Source of the DNA: Acidimicrobiales bacterium
Lineage (GTDB): Bacteria > Actinomycetota > Acidimicrobiia > Acidimicrobiales > SHLQ01
Assembly: GCA_020628865.1 (NCBI GenBank)
Contig: JAHDEJ010000009.1
Coordinates: 9,132 to 73,131 of the forward strand
DNA: 64,000 nt
Reading direction: 5' to 3'
Part shown: piece after piece, positions 54,184 through 62,386 of the stretch
Position numbering within the stretch: position 1 is the stretch's first letter
Layout of the letters: every line of letters starts with the position of its first letter
Made by a program: the position numbers and the translations under genes
The notes under the pieces: model-generated
What the model saw: the letters and a program-made list of their open reading frames with translations, nothing else
The model's database searches: none
What the model was told of the DNA's origin: nothing

Positions 54184-55329
54184 TCAGCGCTCAACGAGGG
54201 CCGGCTCAGCGTCAGCCGTCTTTGACTCGAACGGCCATGCGAGCTCGTCGAGCTCCGCAATTGAGGACACCTGAGTAACTGCGCCGGTTTCAACGTTCAC
54301 AAAGAAGTAGATACGGCCGTCTTCTGTCGTGGTCGTTCTAAGTGAGAATTCCATGCCCTTGACGATCTCAGGGCGTAGCGAGGCATCCGACCGGATGAGC
54401 TCGAGCGTCGTGTCGAGAGGCAGATAGCCGATCCCGTAGGCGATACCTGCGTCGTCTGAGCCAAACCAGATGAGATCCTTCTCCCCGCGGACTCCGTAGT
54501 TCGTTGCTGGATCCCCTACGACGACGAACTCAACAGGTGAAAGAAGACTGCGATCGCCGGCATACGCATCATCCTCAAATTGTGGGTAAAGGTCTTCGTT
54601 GATCTGCGGCGCAATCGTCTCAGAAGGCGACGACGAGGCAACGTACTTGTCGAAGAGCGCGCTCCGGTCACGGGATTCGCTTGCACCGGCGTGGATGTCG
54701 GCGTTGAATGCAACGATCGTCTCAAGGTTTGATCGGTCGCCGGCCCGTGCAGCGTCCGCAACGTCCTCAAGGATCTCCGTTGCTCCGAATCGGAAACCAT
54801 CAGCAGGTTGATCGGACTCGAGATCGTGTGCATACGTGAGCCATCTTGACTCGCCAGTATCGTCGCTCTCTGGACCGAGGAACATTGCGTACTCTGTGCC
54901 TGGCTTCAGGACGCCGGCGCTCAAGATGACGTGCATCTCCGAGCCCGTTTTCGGCAGCACTCGACCTTCATCGGCCAGTACGTCGACGACTCGAATAGTC
55001 AGCCCAGGCATAAATTCGGATGGCCCTCCCCCTTCTTCAGCGATTCGGTCAGATTCCTCGAGGCTCCACTCGATGTTGCCATCGTCTCGCAGCGAGATCT
55101 TCGGTCCAGTCGTGTCGACGACCTCTGCAATGATGATCGCCTGGGCTGCAGTGATGAGGCCCCCGGAGTTCCCCCAAGGGTCCGCGGCGTCGCCTCTGGC
55201 AGCGACGGTCTCAGCGAGCGCCTCGGATTCCCTTCGCTCACCACCGTCGTCTTGGCGGAGTACCACCGTCAGTATGAATATGAGACCCGCTGCAAGTGCG
55301 ATCGTCGTTATGCCACTGCTGAGTTTCAT
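54184..55329 (-). CDS. Membrane-anchored extracellular protein of unknown function
   Basis: 381 residues: N-terminal helix (ITTIALAAGLIFILTVVLRQ), then a long soluble acidic region with GLITAAQAIIIAEVVDTTG, GTEYAMFLGPESDDTGESRWLTY and FFVNVETGAVTQVSSIAELDELAWPF. No family recognised. Its start is 2 bp after the metzincin stop, so expression is coupled. Confidence 0.65.
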   Translation of the reverse strand: MKLSSGITTIALAAGLIFILTVVLRQDDGGERRESEALAETVAARGDAADPWGNSGGLITAAQAIIIAEVVDTTGPKISLRDDGNIEWSLEESDRIAEEGGGPSEFMPGLTIRVVDVLADEGRVLPKTGSEMHVILSAGVLKPGTEYAMFLGPESDDTGESRWLTYAHDLESDQPADGFRFGATEILEDVADAARAGDRSNLETIVAFNADIHAGASESRDRSALFDKYVASSSPSETIAPQINEDLYPQFEDDAYAGDRSLLSPVEFVVVGDPATNYGVRGEKDLIWFGSDDAGIAYGIGYLPLDTTLELIRSDASLRPEIVKGMEFSLRTTTTEDGRIYFFVNVETGAVTQVSSIAELDELAWPFESKTADAEPALVER

Positions 55330-55331
55330 GT

Positions 55332-56588
55332 TCAGTCCTCGTAGTCCCAGTACACCGTCGCTGCGTCGATGAACACCGAGGTGTAGCCATTAGTGCCTGT
55401 TGTTCGATTCACGACCCGGATCTCCGCGTCGACAGCGTCCGGGGAGTCGAGGGCCTCATACGGCCAGTTGAATGGACGCTGCGCGATCTGCGCGCGGTTC
55501 TTAGTCGAGCAGAAACTCCAGCCGGCAGTCGGGAAGCACTTCTTCGTCTCCGTCTGCCACGGACCTACGAGGTCCACGCTGTTGAGATCATCGCCGGTGA
55601 AGTTGCAACCTGTGTCTGTTATGTCGTCGTATCGTATTGCACGATAGCGGTGACGGACGAGTACGTATCCGCCATTGCCCGAAGCTGAGTCCGAAACGTA
55701 CATGCCTGCAAACGATCGGTCCGAGCTAACGTCGCTGTTGAATGTTGGGTCTCCGTTTCCGATTCGAACAGAGTTTCTGATCCAGTTGTCGGAGTGAGAG
55801 GGAGTCTGAATTGTCAGACGGGCTGGGGTGTTGAGCCCAGGGAACGCCTTGTTGACCTGCACATTCTTCTTTGCCCAGTACTGGCCGCCGTGCTCGAAGT
55901 GCTCGTTCGGGGTCACCTTGTGAAACGATCTCGTCTCGGACTGCTGACCATACACCTGGATGGTGTGAGTCTCTTTAGGATGTGTAATCAGAGAGGCTCC
56001 CGCGACCTCGTCCCGCGATAGCGAGCCTCGGTCCCACTTGCCTTCGGCGATGCTTATGCAGGTAGCCATCGTTGGAGCGCCGGTGCTTTGACGGTTGTCG
56101 TAGAGACCAGAGTGGCCGAGACCCCAGGCATGCCCCCACTCGTGAGTAACCAGGCTGTGGAACCGCGAGTAGTCGGAGGTGGCCCACTGACTTGTCTGTG
56201 ATTGCGCGAACCGAATCTGATCGAGCGCACATAGGGTGACGCCTCCGCTTCCGACGAGCGAGTTGAAGACGAGCGTCATTGTGTCTACCGACGAGTTCTT
56301 GAACGCTGCTGAGCCATCGTACATTTTGGGTCCGTTGTGGGTCCACGATCGATGGGCATTCTCAGCTACATCTCTCAGGTCAGAGGCCGGTGGGTGACTC
56401 GCGGGCACGCCTCCACCAGTAAACGGCAGGCTCCACAAACTCCCTGAGAAGGCGTCCCCCTTGTAGTTGTCGTTCGGGCACGTGGCTGAGTATTGGTCAA
56501 ACGCTCCAGACGGTGACGCAGTCGCCGCAAACGACGCTGCGATCAGGATGAGTACGATTAACAGCCGATTGATGAGTTCTAGACGCAT
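55332..56588 (-). CDS. Secreted metzincin-type zinc metalloprotease
   Basis: 418 residues from ATG 56588. Signal peptide (LLIVLILIAASFAATASPSGAF), then a catalytic domain with VTHEWGHAWGLGHSG, a perfect HExxHxxGxxH zinc motif, and a PTMATC Met-turn, as in matrixin-like metzincins. Conserved cysteines occur at CPNDN and LCALDQI. The C-terminal half is beta-rich. First gene of the minus-strand run ending at 52041. Confidence 0.85.
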   Translation of the reverse strand: MRLELINRLLIVLILIAASFAATASPSGAFDQYSATCPNDNYKGDAFSGSLWSLPFTGGGVPASHPPASDLRDVAENAHRSWTHNGPKMYDGSAAFKNSSVDTMTLVFNSLVGSGGVTLCALDQIRFAQSQTSQWATSDYSRFHSLVTHEWGHAWGLGHSGLYDNRQSTGAPTMATCISIAEGKWDRGSLSRDEVAGASLITHPKETHTIQVYGQQSETRSFHKVTPNEHFEHGGQYWAKKNVQVNKAFPGLNTPARLTIQTPSHSDNWIRNSVRIGNGDPTFNSDVSSDRSFAGMYVSDSASGNGGYVLVRHRYRAIRYDDITDTGCNFTGDDLNSVDLVGPWQTETKKCFPTAGWSFCSTKNRAQIAQRPFNWPYEALDSPDAVDAEIRVVNRTTGTNGYTSVFIDAATVYWDYED

Positions 56589-57184
56589 CTTCACACTCCG
56601 AGACGGGTTGTCGATCATGCCCAGTCAGGATGCTCGGCGCGCAGAGAACTAGTCATCAAGTAGCTATCTTGATCATTCAATTTCGCCGAACACTCCTTCG
56701 AGCGCTGTGCTTCATATGCCTGAAGCTATGCCGCCGTCCGCTTCTTGGAACCGTACACATGACTTATGGCCCATGTCAACGCGCCCCGTCCGCCGTACCA
56801 ACACCATTCCTTACCGTGCACGTTCGAATCCGCGATATAGGATACATCCAGACTTCCGCGTAGATGGACTCGCCCACTCCTACCTCACGCATCGCCGAGG
56901 CACTTGCGGGCACGAATCGACGCATGTTTGTCACCGAGACTGGGGAGGTTTGTTTGGGCTGAGACTCTCTGATGCATTCATGTCCGGTGACTGATCGCTG
57001 TCACGGGCTGCGCCAAGCAGGACACCGAGAACGATTGCCTAATGAACGCCCCCACTCGCCGTCCGCGGCTCACGACATCAATCGTGGTTAGCCGGTTGCT
57101 ACTGCATCTGTCGCCGATTGGCGCGAAGACAGGCCTTGGTATTCATCGTACGCTCGGGAGGGTGCGGACTAGGTTTGGCGAATT
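56589..57184. other. Divergent intergenic region with no recognised gene
   Basis: 596 bp, visibly richer in A/T than the chromosomal flanks. It should hold the promoters for the protease operon on the left and the membrane protein on the right. No coding frame longer than chance was supported, and no clear palindrome was seen. Confidence 0.6.
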
Positions 57185-58954
57185 GTGAGTTGGGGCATGG
57201 CTGCCCGTGTTCTTGTTGCGCTGTGTCTGATTGGTGCGGTGCTGATTGGCGCGAGCCATCCAGCGAGTGCGTGCACGTGTGCGAATCGACCGGTTGAGGA
57301 GCGGCTCGCCGCTGCCGATGGCGCGTTCATTGGCACGCTGGTCGGCATTCCGGCTTCGTCGGTTGGACCGCTCGAAGACGGCCGACCCAGCGAGATCCCG
57401 CAGTCGGTCCCGTTTGTCTTCGATGCCGAGCAGTGGGTGAAGGGAGAGAGGGCGCCCGACCTGATCGACGTGCACGGTCCGATCTTCGAATGCGGGATCG
57501 AAGTACCGGTGGGCACGCCGACGGCGGTCTTCATCACGGTGGCGAACGGCCAAGCTGAGGCCAGCCTCTGTTCGTTCATCGATGACACGCTTGTTGCTGC
57601 GTTCATGGAACCCCCACGAACCTCAGACGCACCGGCGAAGTATCTCGCCGTACCAGCCTGGCCCGAACAGGCAGTCATGCTCGCGGCCGACGGTGCTGTT
57701 GTTGCAACACGACCAGAAGACACGTACGGCCGACGACAGGCAGAGTGTGCCGCCGGCGAAGTCGTTGAGGATCGCAATCGCGAGGTCGTCAGAGTCGACC
57801 TTTCCTCATTCGAGGACATCGAGGTCCTGCAATTCCGGCGTGGTGCCAGCCGCCTCCTGTGCAACGAGCAGTGGGTTCTTGCGGTCTCCGAGCGAGACGG
57901 CCCACAGGTCTACGACGTCCGCACGAGACGAGCCGTCGCCGCAGTTACATCGGCCGAATCCCCCATCTCGCTCGTCGGGGACCGTCTCATCGTTCTGGGC
58001 GCAGCCGACGATGCAGGGCCGATCGGCTGGCGAGCCATCGACCTGACAACCGGCGAGACAACCCTGCTACGCGCCTTCGATAGGGAAGTTCGAGACGGCC
58101 TCGTCTCACTCAGTCCGACCGGCGAGGACATCGTCTTCGCGTCGACGTCGGGCAACCAAATCGAGCTTGGCGCTGTGAACCTCACAGACGGCTCAGAGCG
58201 CACGGTCCCGCTAGCGAACCCGTCATATGTCCAGTGGATCGACAACGAACGAATTCTGGTGACCGACGCAACAACCGGCGACTGGACGATCCGAGACGGA
58301 ACGACACTCGCCGTACTCACCATCTTCGACACGCCCTCGCCTGGCAGAGCGCTTCTCACAGACCACGACACACTCGTCTACGCACGCCAGGGAACGATCG
58401 AATCGATTCCGGTGTCTGGAGGATCGCCGACCGTACTCAACCAGCTTCCCTACGCTGTCACTCTCGTGAAACTCGACCACCCGGTCGAAAGCGCAAGACC
58501 ACCCGAGACCACCTCGCCGATCACATGGCCGCTCCCATCGGGGGTCGTCGAGGGGATCGCTTCTAGTTCCCACACCAGCGAAGAACTGCTCGATCCACGA
58601 ACCTTCCTACCAGTGGGGGCTTCTGGTGACCGCAGCGTAGAAAGCGGCTCGCCGTCGGCACCAGCTGCAGGAAACACGGCCGCTGACGATGGGCCCACAG
58701 ACCAGGCCACTCCCGCAAGCGACGATTCGAACGCCACTGCGGACACGACCTGGCGGACCGATGGCCGTTTCATCACTCCTACGGTCCTCTCGATCATCGC
58801 GCTCGCGATCACCGCATGGTTCGCATGGCGCCGCGACCGACGCGCAACCCAAGACTCCGCTCGCGCCGACGTACTCGCCAAGATCGCCACCGACCAGGAC
58901 GAGCGCGCTCAACAACAAGAACAACGAGCCCAAGCACAACACCAACCGCGCTAG
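57185..58954 (+). CDS. Membrane protein with N-terminal TIMP/NTR-like CxC domain and beta-propeller
   Basis: 589 residues. Signal peptide ending at ASA, then CTCANRPVEERLAAADGAFIGTLVG, the C-x-C start and AD-x-x-F-x-G-x pattern of bacterial TIMP/NTR-like domains. A repetitive beta region follows (about residues 200-430; SLVGDRLIVLGA, ISLSPTGEDIVFAST, VQWIDNERILVTD), then a Pro/Ser linker, a membrane helix (ITPTVLSIIALAITAWFAW) and a coiled-coil tail. TIMP folds in animals inhibit metzincins, and a metzincin gene is divergent from it; that functional link is only a hypothesis. Confidence 0.65.
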   Translation: MSWGMAARVLVALCLIGAVLIGASHPASACTCANRPVEERLAAADGAFIGTLVGIPASSVGPLEDGRPSEIPQSVPFVFDAEQWVKGERAPDLIDVHGPIFECGIEVPVGTPTAVFITVANGQAEASLCSFIDDTLVAAFMEPPRTSDAPAKYLAVPAWPEQAVMLAADGAVVATRPEDTYGRRQAECAAGEVVEDRNREVVRVDLSSFEDIEVLQFRRGASRLLCNEQWVLAVSERDGPQVYDVRTRRAVAAVTSAESPISLVGDRLIVLGAADDAGPIGWRAIDLTTGETTLLRAFDREVRDGLVSLSPTGEDIVFASTSGNQIELGAVNLTDGSERTVPLANPSYVQWIDNERILVTDATTGDWTIRDGTTLAVLTIFDTPSPGRALLTDHDTLVYARQGTIESIPVSGGSPTVLNQLPYAVTLVKLDHPVESARPPETTSPITWPLPSGVVEGIASSSHTSEELLDPRTFLPVGASGDRSVESGSPSAPAAGNTAADDGPTDQATPASDDSNATADTTWRTDGRFITPTVLSIIALAITAWFAWRRDRRATQDSARADVLAKIATDQDERAQQQEQRAQAQHQPR

Positions 58955-59331
58955 ACCAGGAAGCCCGAAGCAAGCGGCTCGATGTCATCGCCGACCGCGA
59001 GATCGCCACCCAGCTTCGAGTCAAAGAGGACTTCCCGCCAAGGATCCTGAGCGGAGACGCCGACGACCCACCAGCCACACGTCAAGGCGTCGTACTCACC
59101 AACCACCACGCCACACTCACATTCACCAGCATCGATGTAGTCGTCCAGACCGACACCGTTCCTTCCCCACACATTGAACACGTCGGAATCCTCACCCCAG
59201 GAGAATCCAAACAAGTGTTCTGCAACCCCGACATACACATCCGAGTCGTCTACACCGCCGACCACGCAGGACAATGGGAAATCCGCTACGCCGACCTCGA
59301 CCCACAATGGCAACAAATCGAGCCGACGTAA
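58955..59331 (+). pseudogene. Probable frameshifted 3' continuation of the preceding gene, or separate small gene
   Basis: The frame +1 relative to the previous gene remains open and protein-like from about 58960: LDQEARSKRLDVIADREIATQLRVKEDFPPRILSG then a beta-rich part (GVVLTNHHATLTFTSIDVVVQTDTVPSPHIEHVGILTPGESKQVFCNPDIHIRVVYTADHAGQWEIRYAD). No convincing start codon exists near 58955, and the coiled-coil tail of the previous gene (ERAQQQEQRAQAQH) reads on naturally into ALDQEARSKR after a shift near 58945. A real frameshift or a sequencing error would explain it. Confidence 0.5.
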
Positions 59332-59646
59332 CACAGGACTGCTCCACCAAGGCCGAGCGGCACGAGGCTCTGGGTCAAGCGGCACAAGAGCACGTGCGGC
59401 TGACGATCTGTCCGCCAGGGACCGAAGCAATCGAATCATCGCCGACCATGGTCCACGGCCAACAAGGACAAGCTGAACGCAGCGTTCATCCTTGTCGCCA
59501 AGGTTCGACGAGGAGAAGAAACGATCGCGACAACTGAACACAGAGTGCGACGAATGGGACCGCGTAGCGTGACGCGATAGAGCCTCAGCAGAGGAAATCC
59601 TATGATTCTGGCGGCGGGCGGAATTTCGAACGTTGTCCCAGGAGGG
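59332..59646. other. Gap before the first cassette leader
   Basis: No supported gene. Its right end carries TTCGAA (59624-59629) and 16 bases later CCGCCA (59647-59652), the first of three cassette-type junctions. Confidence 0.55.
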
Positions 59647-59831
59647 CCGCCAGGATAGAACAAATGTTCGGTTCTGACCGAAGTTACACCGCACCGTCAG
59701 GTGTGGTGTTTCACGTTTCGCCCGTGTTGACAACAAAACAGCTGATGGTCTCCCACCCCTGTTGACGGGGTTTGAAAGACATCCCACTTTGAGCGACCGG
59801 TACACCATGAGACAATGAATGCCTAAGGAGT
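59647..59831 (+). repeat. 185-bp structured leader, copy 1 (promoter and ribosome site)
   Basis: Identical, base for base, to 61215-61399. Three stem-loops: TTCGG/CCGAA (59667-59682), ACACCGCACC/GGTGTGGTGT (59686-59709, one mismatch) and ACCCC/GGGGT (59755-59771). A weak promoter TTTGAG-N17-GACAAT (59788-59816) and a ribosome site AAGGAG (59825-59830) precede the first gene. It starts with CCGCCA. Confidence 0.85.
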
Positions 59832-59842
59832 GACATGTACCG

Positions 59843-60298
59843 GTGCCGCGTCTTTCTCACAACACCTACTGCGAGCTTCGCTCGTTCTTAGCCAGCGCCT
59901 GGGATCAAGACCAGACGCTCTTCGCCCTTGTCTGTGGAGCAGACCAATGGGACGTGCACAGATTCTTCGCACCGACAGTCGACCTCACTGACCAGGAACT
60001 CCGTGCTCACCGAATCAAGGTCTCCACAGCAGACCCCTCACTCCCCAGTCGAGCCAGCAAGCTCGCCCGCAAGATGCACCGCTTCCACAATGCCGCCAAG
60101 CACCTCCCCAAGGAGGCCTACCGACCTGCAGTCTTCAAACACTCGAGCCAAGGAAGCCCGATCTCAGTCCGGGCCATCATGAACCCAGAACCAAACTACC
60201 GGTTGCTCGCCAAGGCCTTCATCTCACTAGCTGAAGCACAACTAGCCGAGCAACGAAGCGACGACGGTCAGACCTTGGTCGACGGGAAGGAGGTATAG
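59843..60298 (+). CDS. Cassette A gene 1, unknown function
   Basis: 151 residues from GTG 59843, 12 bases after AAGGAG. Soluble, basic and His-rich: YCELRSFLASAWDQDQTLFALVCGADQWDVHRFFAPTVDLTDQELRAHR, then SRASKLARKMHRFHNAAKHLPKEAYRP. No signal peptide or recognised fold. It ends 4 bp before the next gene, so the two act as a unit. Confidence 0.6.
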   Translation: MPRLSHNTYCELRSFLASAWDQDQTLFALVCGADQWDVHRFFAPTVDLTDQELRAHRIKVSTADPSLPSRASKLARKMHRFHNAAKHLPKEAYRPAVFKHSSQGSPISVRAIMNPEPNYRLLAKAFISLAEAQLAEQRSDDGQTLVDGKEV

Positions 60299-60302
60299 CG
60301 AG

Positions 60303-61178
60303 ATGCCGAACAAGACCGGCACAAGTTGGAAGGTCTACGCAGCGGTCTGCGATGTCTCCCCATCCGAGCAGCTCACGGGTGACGATGATGCACTGCTTCA
60401 CTTGGCAATAGTCATGGGCTTACACTCCCGCTCCTCGTTCGATCAGGTAGGTGACGCGTACCACGATGAGAAACATTGTCTCGCGCTGAGGAAGTGGTCA
60501 GGGTCGAGACCGCCGTACCGTCACAAGTTCGTCACCGCTGCCACTGCCTGGAAACAAAACAGCCACGTGATGTTCGGTCGCGAAGTCATCGACCAACGAA
60601 CCGTGCGAAGGGTGGGAGCAGTCTTCTTCCAGCAACACCTGGGGCCGTTCGGTGACCCGTCTTCATACAGCAAGAAGGGCAAACCTCGCGTTCGCATCGG
60701 AGGACGAAGTGACGCTGGGCTTCCGGTGCTGTCCTACGAGGTTCTTATCGACGATCTCTGTGTGATCGGGTGGTACGGCAATGCACTCACGGAGCTTCAT
60801 CGCTTGCTAGTCGAAACCAACCATGAACCAGCCGGCCACGAACAACCAGAGATTCGACTGGAGATTCTGATCGACAACCTCCCGAACGAAAAAGGTGGCG
60901 AGGACAACTACAAAGCGAACCTCCTGCGGAGTCTCGTCCTGAAAGCCACGAATGGCGGAGCAGAGATCATCGGCGTCCCCGAAAATTCCGACACCAAGAA
61001 CCGCGATCTGCTGGTCGACAACCTTGCAGGACTGGTGCGAGAGCTAGAAAGCGGAACCTTCACTGGTGATCAAGCCACTGCAAACGCTCTCTTCAGCTTC
61101 AGTCGCCGCAACTCGGGTCTCGGCAACAGCCAGCAACCTCCTCCTGGGGCACGAACAGCTGGCCGCCGAACTACTTGA
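60303..61178 (+). CDS. Cassette A gene 2, unknown function
   Basis: 291 residues. A mixed alpha/beta chain with acidic positions at strand ends (WKVYAAVCDVS; LEILIDNLPNEKGGEDNYKANLLRSLVLKATNGGAEIIGVPENSDTKNRDLLVDNLAGLVREL). The strand-Asp pattern and the final LLVDNLAG helix recall RNase H-like DUF3800 proteins, but key motifs are not certain. An AAGGAGGT ribosome site (60287-60294) sits inside the end of gene 1. Confidence 0.6.
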   Translation: MPNKTGTSWKVYAAVCDVSPSEQLTGDDDALLHLAIVMGLHSRSSFDQVGDAYHDEKHCLALRKWSGSRPPYRHKFVTAATAWKQNSHVMFGREVIDQRTVRRVGAVFFQQHLGPFGDPSSYSKKGKPRVRIGGRSDAGLPVLSYEVLIDDLCVIGWYGNALTELHRLLVETNHEPAGHEQPEIRLEILIDNLPNEKGGEDNYKANLLRSLVLKATNGGAEIIGVPENSDTKNRDLLVDNLAGLVRELESGTFTGDQATANALFSFSRRNSGLGNSQQPPPGARTAGRRTT

Positions 61179-61188
61179 ATTCATCCGA

Positions 61189-61220
61189 AGGGTTCGAAAG
61201 AGATCGCAAGACCTCCGCCA
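61189..61220 (+). repeat. Cassette junction, 32-bp repeat copy 1
   Basis: Reads AGGGTTCGAAAGAG...CCTCCGCCA. A perfect copy lies at 61926-61957. TTCGAA and CCGCCA are separated by 16 bases, as at 59624-59652. The T-arm TTCGAA and 3'-end CCGCCA of tRNA-Ser are separated by 11. Confidence 0.8.
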
Positions 61221-61399
61221 GGATAGAACAAATGTTCGGTTCTGACCGAAGTTACACCGCACCGTCAGGTGTGGTGTTTCACGTTTCGCCCGTGTTGACA
61301 ACAAAACAGCTGATGGTCTCCCACCCCTGTTGACGGGGTTTGAAAGACATCCCACTTTGAGCGACCGGTACACCATGAGACAATGAATGCCTAAGGAGT
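61215..61399 (+). repeat. 185-bp structured leader, copy 2
   Basis: Perfect copy of 59647-59831, 1568 bp downstream, with the same hairpins, promoter-like sequence and AAGGAG (61393-61398). Identity stops one base past the ribosome site, exactly where the coding cargo begins to differ. Confidence 0.85.
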
Positions 61400-61406
61400 A
61401 GCCCCT

Positions 61407-61889
61407 GTGAGCAATACAGAAAACGACAACTCTAGCTCTCGACGAGTTGTCCCAGCTATTGAGCTAATTCGAACCGACGAAGAGCGCCGAGATCAAGAGT
61501 TGTCGTGGCGAAGAGCAGACGATGCGTTCTTCGCTGCTGGTGCATGTCACATTCTTGCATTCACCTTTGCAGAGATGAACCCTGATTCAAAGATCATGTT
61601 CATTCGCCCAACTGACGACTCAATCTTCGGTATGCACGTGTTCGCAGTGCAGGACGGTCGTGCGCTTGACTTCAACGGGTGGAGCGATGTTGGTGAGCTA
61701 ATTAGAGTGAATCTTACCGCGTGCTGCAAAGAACGCCCCGAGTGCAAGCTCGAGGTCATTGAGATCAATGGCGACCTAGAAACCTTCTGTGAACAGAACC
61801 GTCATCGAAAGCCAGATGAATTCTTCGCCGATCCGAGACCACGAGCTCGGCAGTATCTGAAATCACTCCTAGGGCCAGCAGATAGCTAG
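61407..61889 (+). CDS. Cassette B gene, possible papain-like/transglutaminase-fold protein
   Basis: 160 residues from GTG 61407, 8 bases after AAGGAG. The core reads AGACHILAFTFAEMNP...FGMHVFAVQDGRALDFNGWSD: a Cys at the start of a helix, a His in a strand and an Asp a few residues later. This order is that of small NlpC/P60- or transglutaminase-like folds. The C-terminus is acidic and helical. The assignment is tentative. Confidence 0.6.
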   Translation: MSNTENDNSSSRRVVPAIELIRTDEERRDQELSWRRADDAFFAAGACHILAFTFAEMNPDSKIMFIRPTDDSIFGMHVFAVQDGRALDFNGWSDVGELIRVNLTACCKERPECKLEVIEINGDLETFCEQNRHRKPDEFFADPRPRARQYLKSLLGPADS

Positions 61890-61925
61890 TCCCAAACCGG
61901 AGGATCACTTCCTGAGCCTCTCGGG

Positions 61926-61957
61926 AGGGTTCGAAAGAGATCGCAAGACCTCCGCCA
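61926..61957 (+). repeat. Cassette junction, 32-bp repeat copy 2 and island right end
   Basis: Perfect copy of 61189-61220. Its right flank (AAAGCTGCTCT...) equals the sequence right after tRNA-Ser at 42423, not a leader, so it marks the right end of the island. Confidence 0.8.
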
Positions 61958-62366
61958 AAAGCTGCTCTTTCGAACACGCTTCAGGAAAGACCCGAGTCAA
62001 CCGGCTCGGGTCTTTTTTGTTGCACGGGTAGTTCCGGCGGTCTCGTTGGACTGCTCTGACCGCTTGGCTGATGGTGCAGCGTGCCGCTCCGTTGTTGACG
62101 GGTCCGGCCGCTCCGTGGGCGGACATCAGCATGGCGGTTGGTTCTGCGTACTCCCATTCGACCACGCCGTCTTCGGTGACGAGGATCCGTTTGAACAGCG
62201 CTTGGTTGATCTGACGGCGGATGCTCTCATCGCCGGCCACGTAGCTGTCGGGGCAGCTGCCAGCCAGTTTCACGGCCTTGTCGATAGTGGATTCGGTGTG
62301 CTCGACCGTGTACTCGGTGCGTGCGAGTGCTGCCTCTGCGGCCCGCATCTCATCGCCGATCCGCGC
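61958..62366 (-). pseudogene. Remnant of a serine-recombinase C-terminus (right copy)
   Basis: On the minus strand: DEMRAAEAALARTEYTVEHTESTIDKAVKLAG, then GDESIRRQINQALFKRILVTEDGVVEWEYAEPTAML. It is in one frame, unlike the left copy, but is cut off upstream of DEMRAAE, where the two copies diverge. Translation runs through the CCGCCA junction with no stop until 61905, so the gene's 3' end spans the attachment point. Confidence 0.7.
61987..62014. terminator. Second copy of the tRNA-Ser terminator
   Basis: AAGACCCGAG / CTCGGGTCTT with an 8-base loop, followed by TTTT. Same as 42452-42479. Confidence 0.75.
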
Positions 62367-62386
62367 TGGCCGAAATGGTGTGCAAC

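Larger units (their letters stand above)
42423..61957. mobile_element. Genomic island at tRNA-Ser(TGA)
   Basis: Starts right after the tRNA-Ser CCA and ends at a CCGCCA junction at 61952-61957. Immediately inside the left end (42423-42827) and immediately outside the right end (61958-62366) lie related copies of a serine-recombinase C-terminal remnant plus the same terminator, giving direct repeats that match closely for about 400 bp. Cargo is mostly unidentified, secreted or membrane genes, with composition less GC-rich than the flanks in places (44900-48500, 52000-57100). Three CCGCCA junctions near the right end suggest several integration events. No intact integrase is seen. Confidence 0.7.

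Noticed and set aside
59647-61399. Integron cassettes with attC sites
   Set aside because: The repeated segment is a 185-bp leader placed before genes, without attC core sites (RYYYAAC/GTTRRRY) and without a tyrosine integrase.
59647-61399. Pair of insertion-sequence ends around a composite transposon
   Set aside because: No transposase, no terminal inverted repeats and no target duplications; the repeats are direct and end at ribosome sites.
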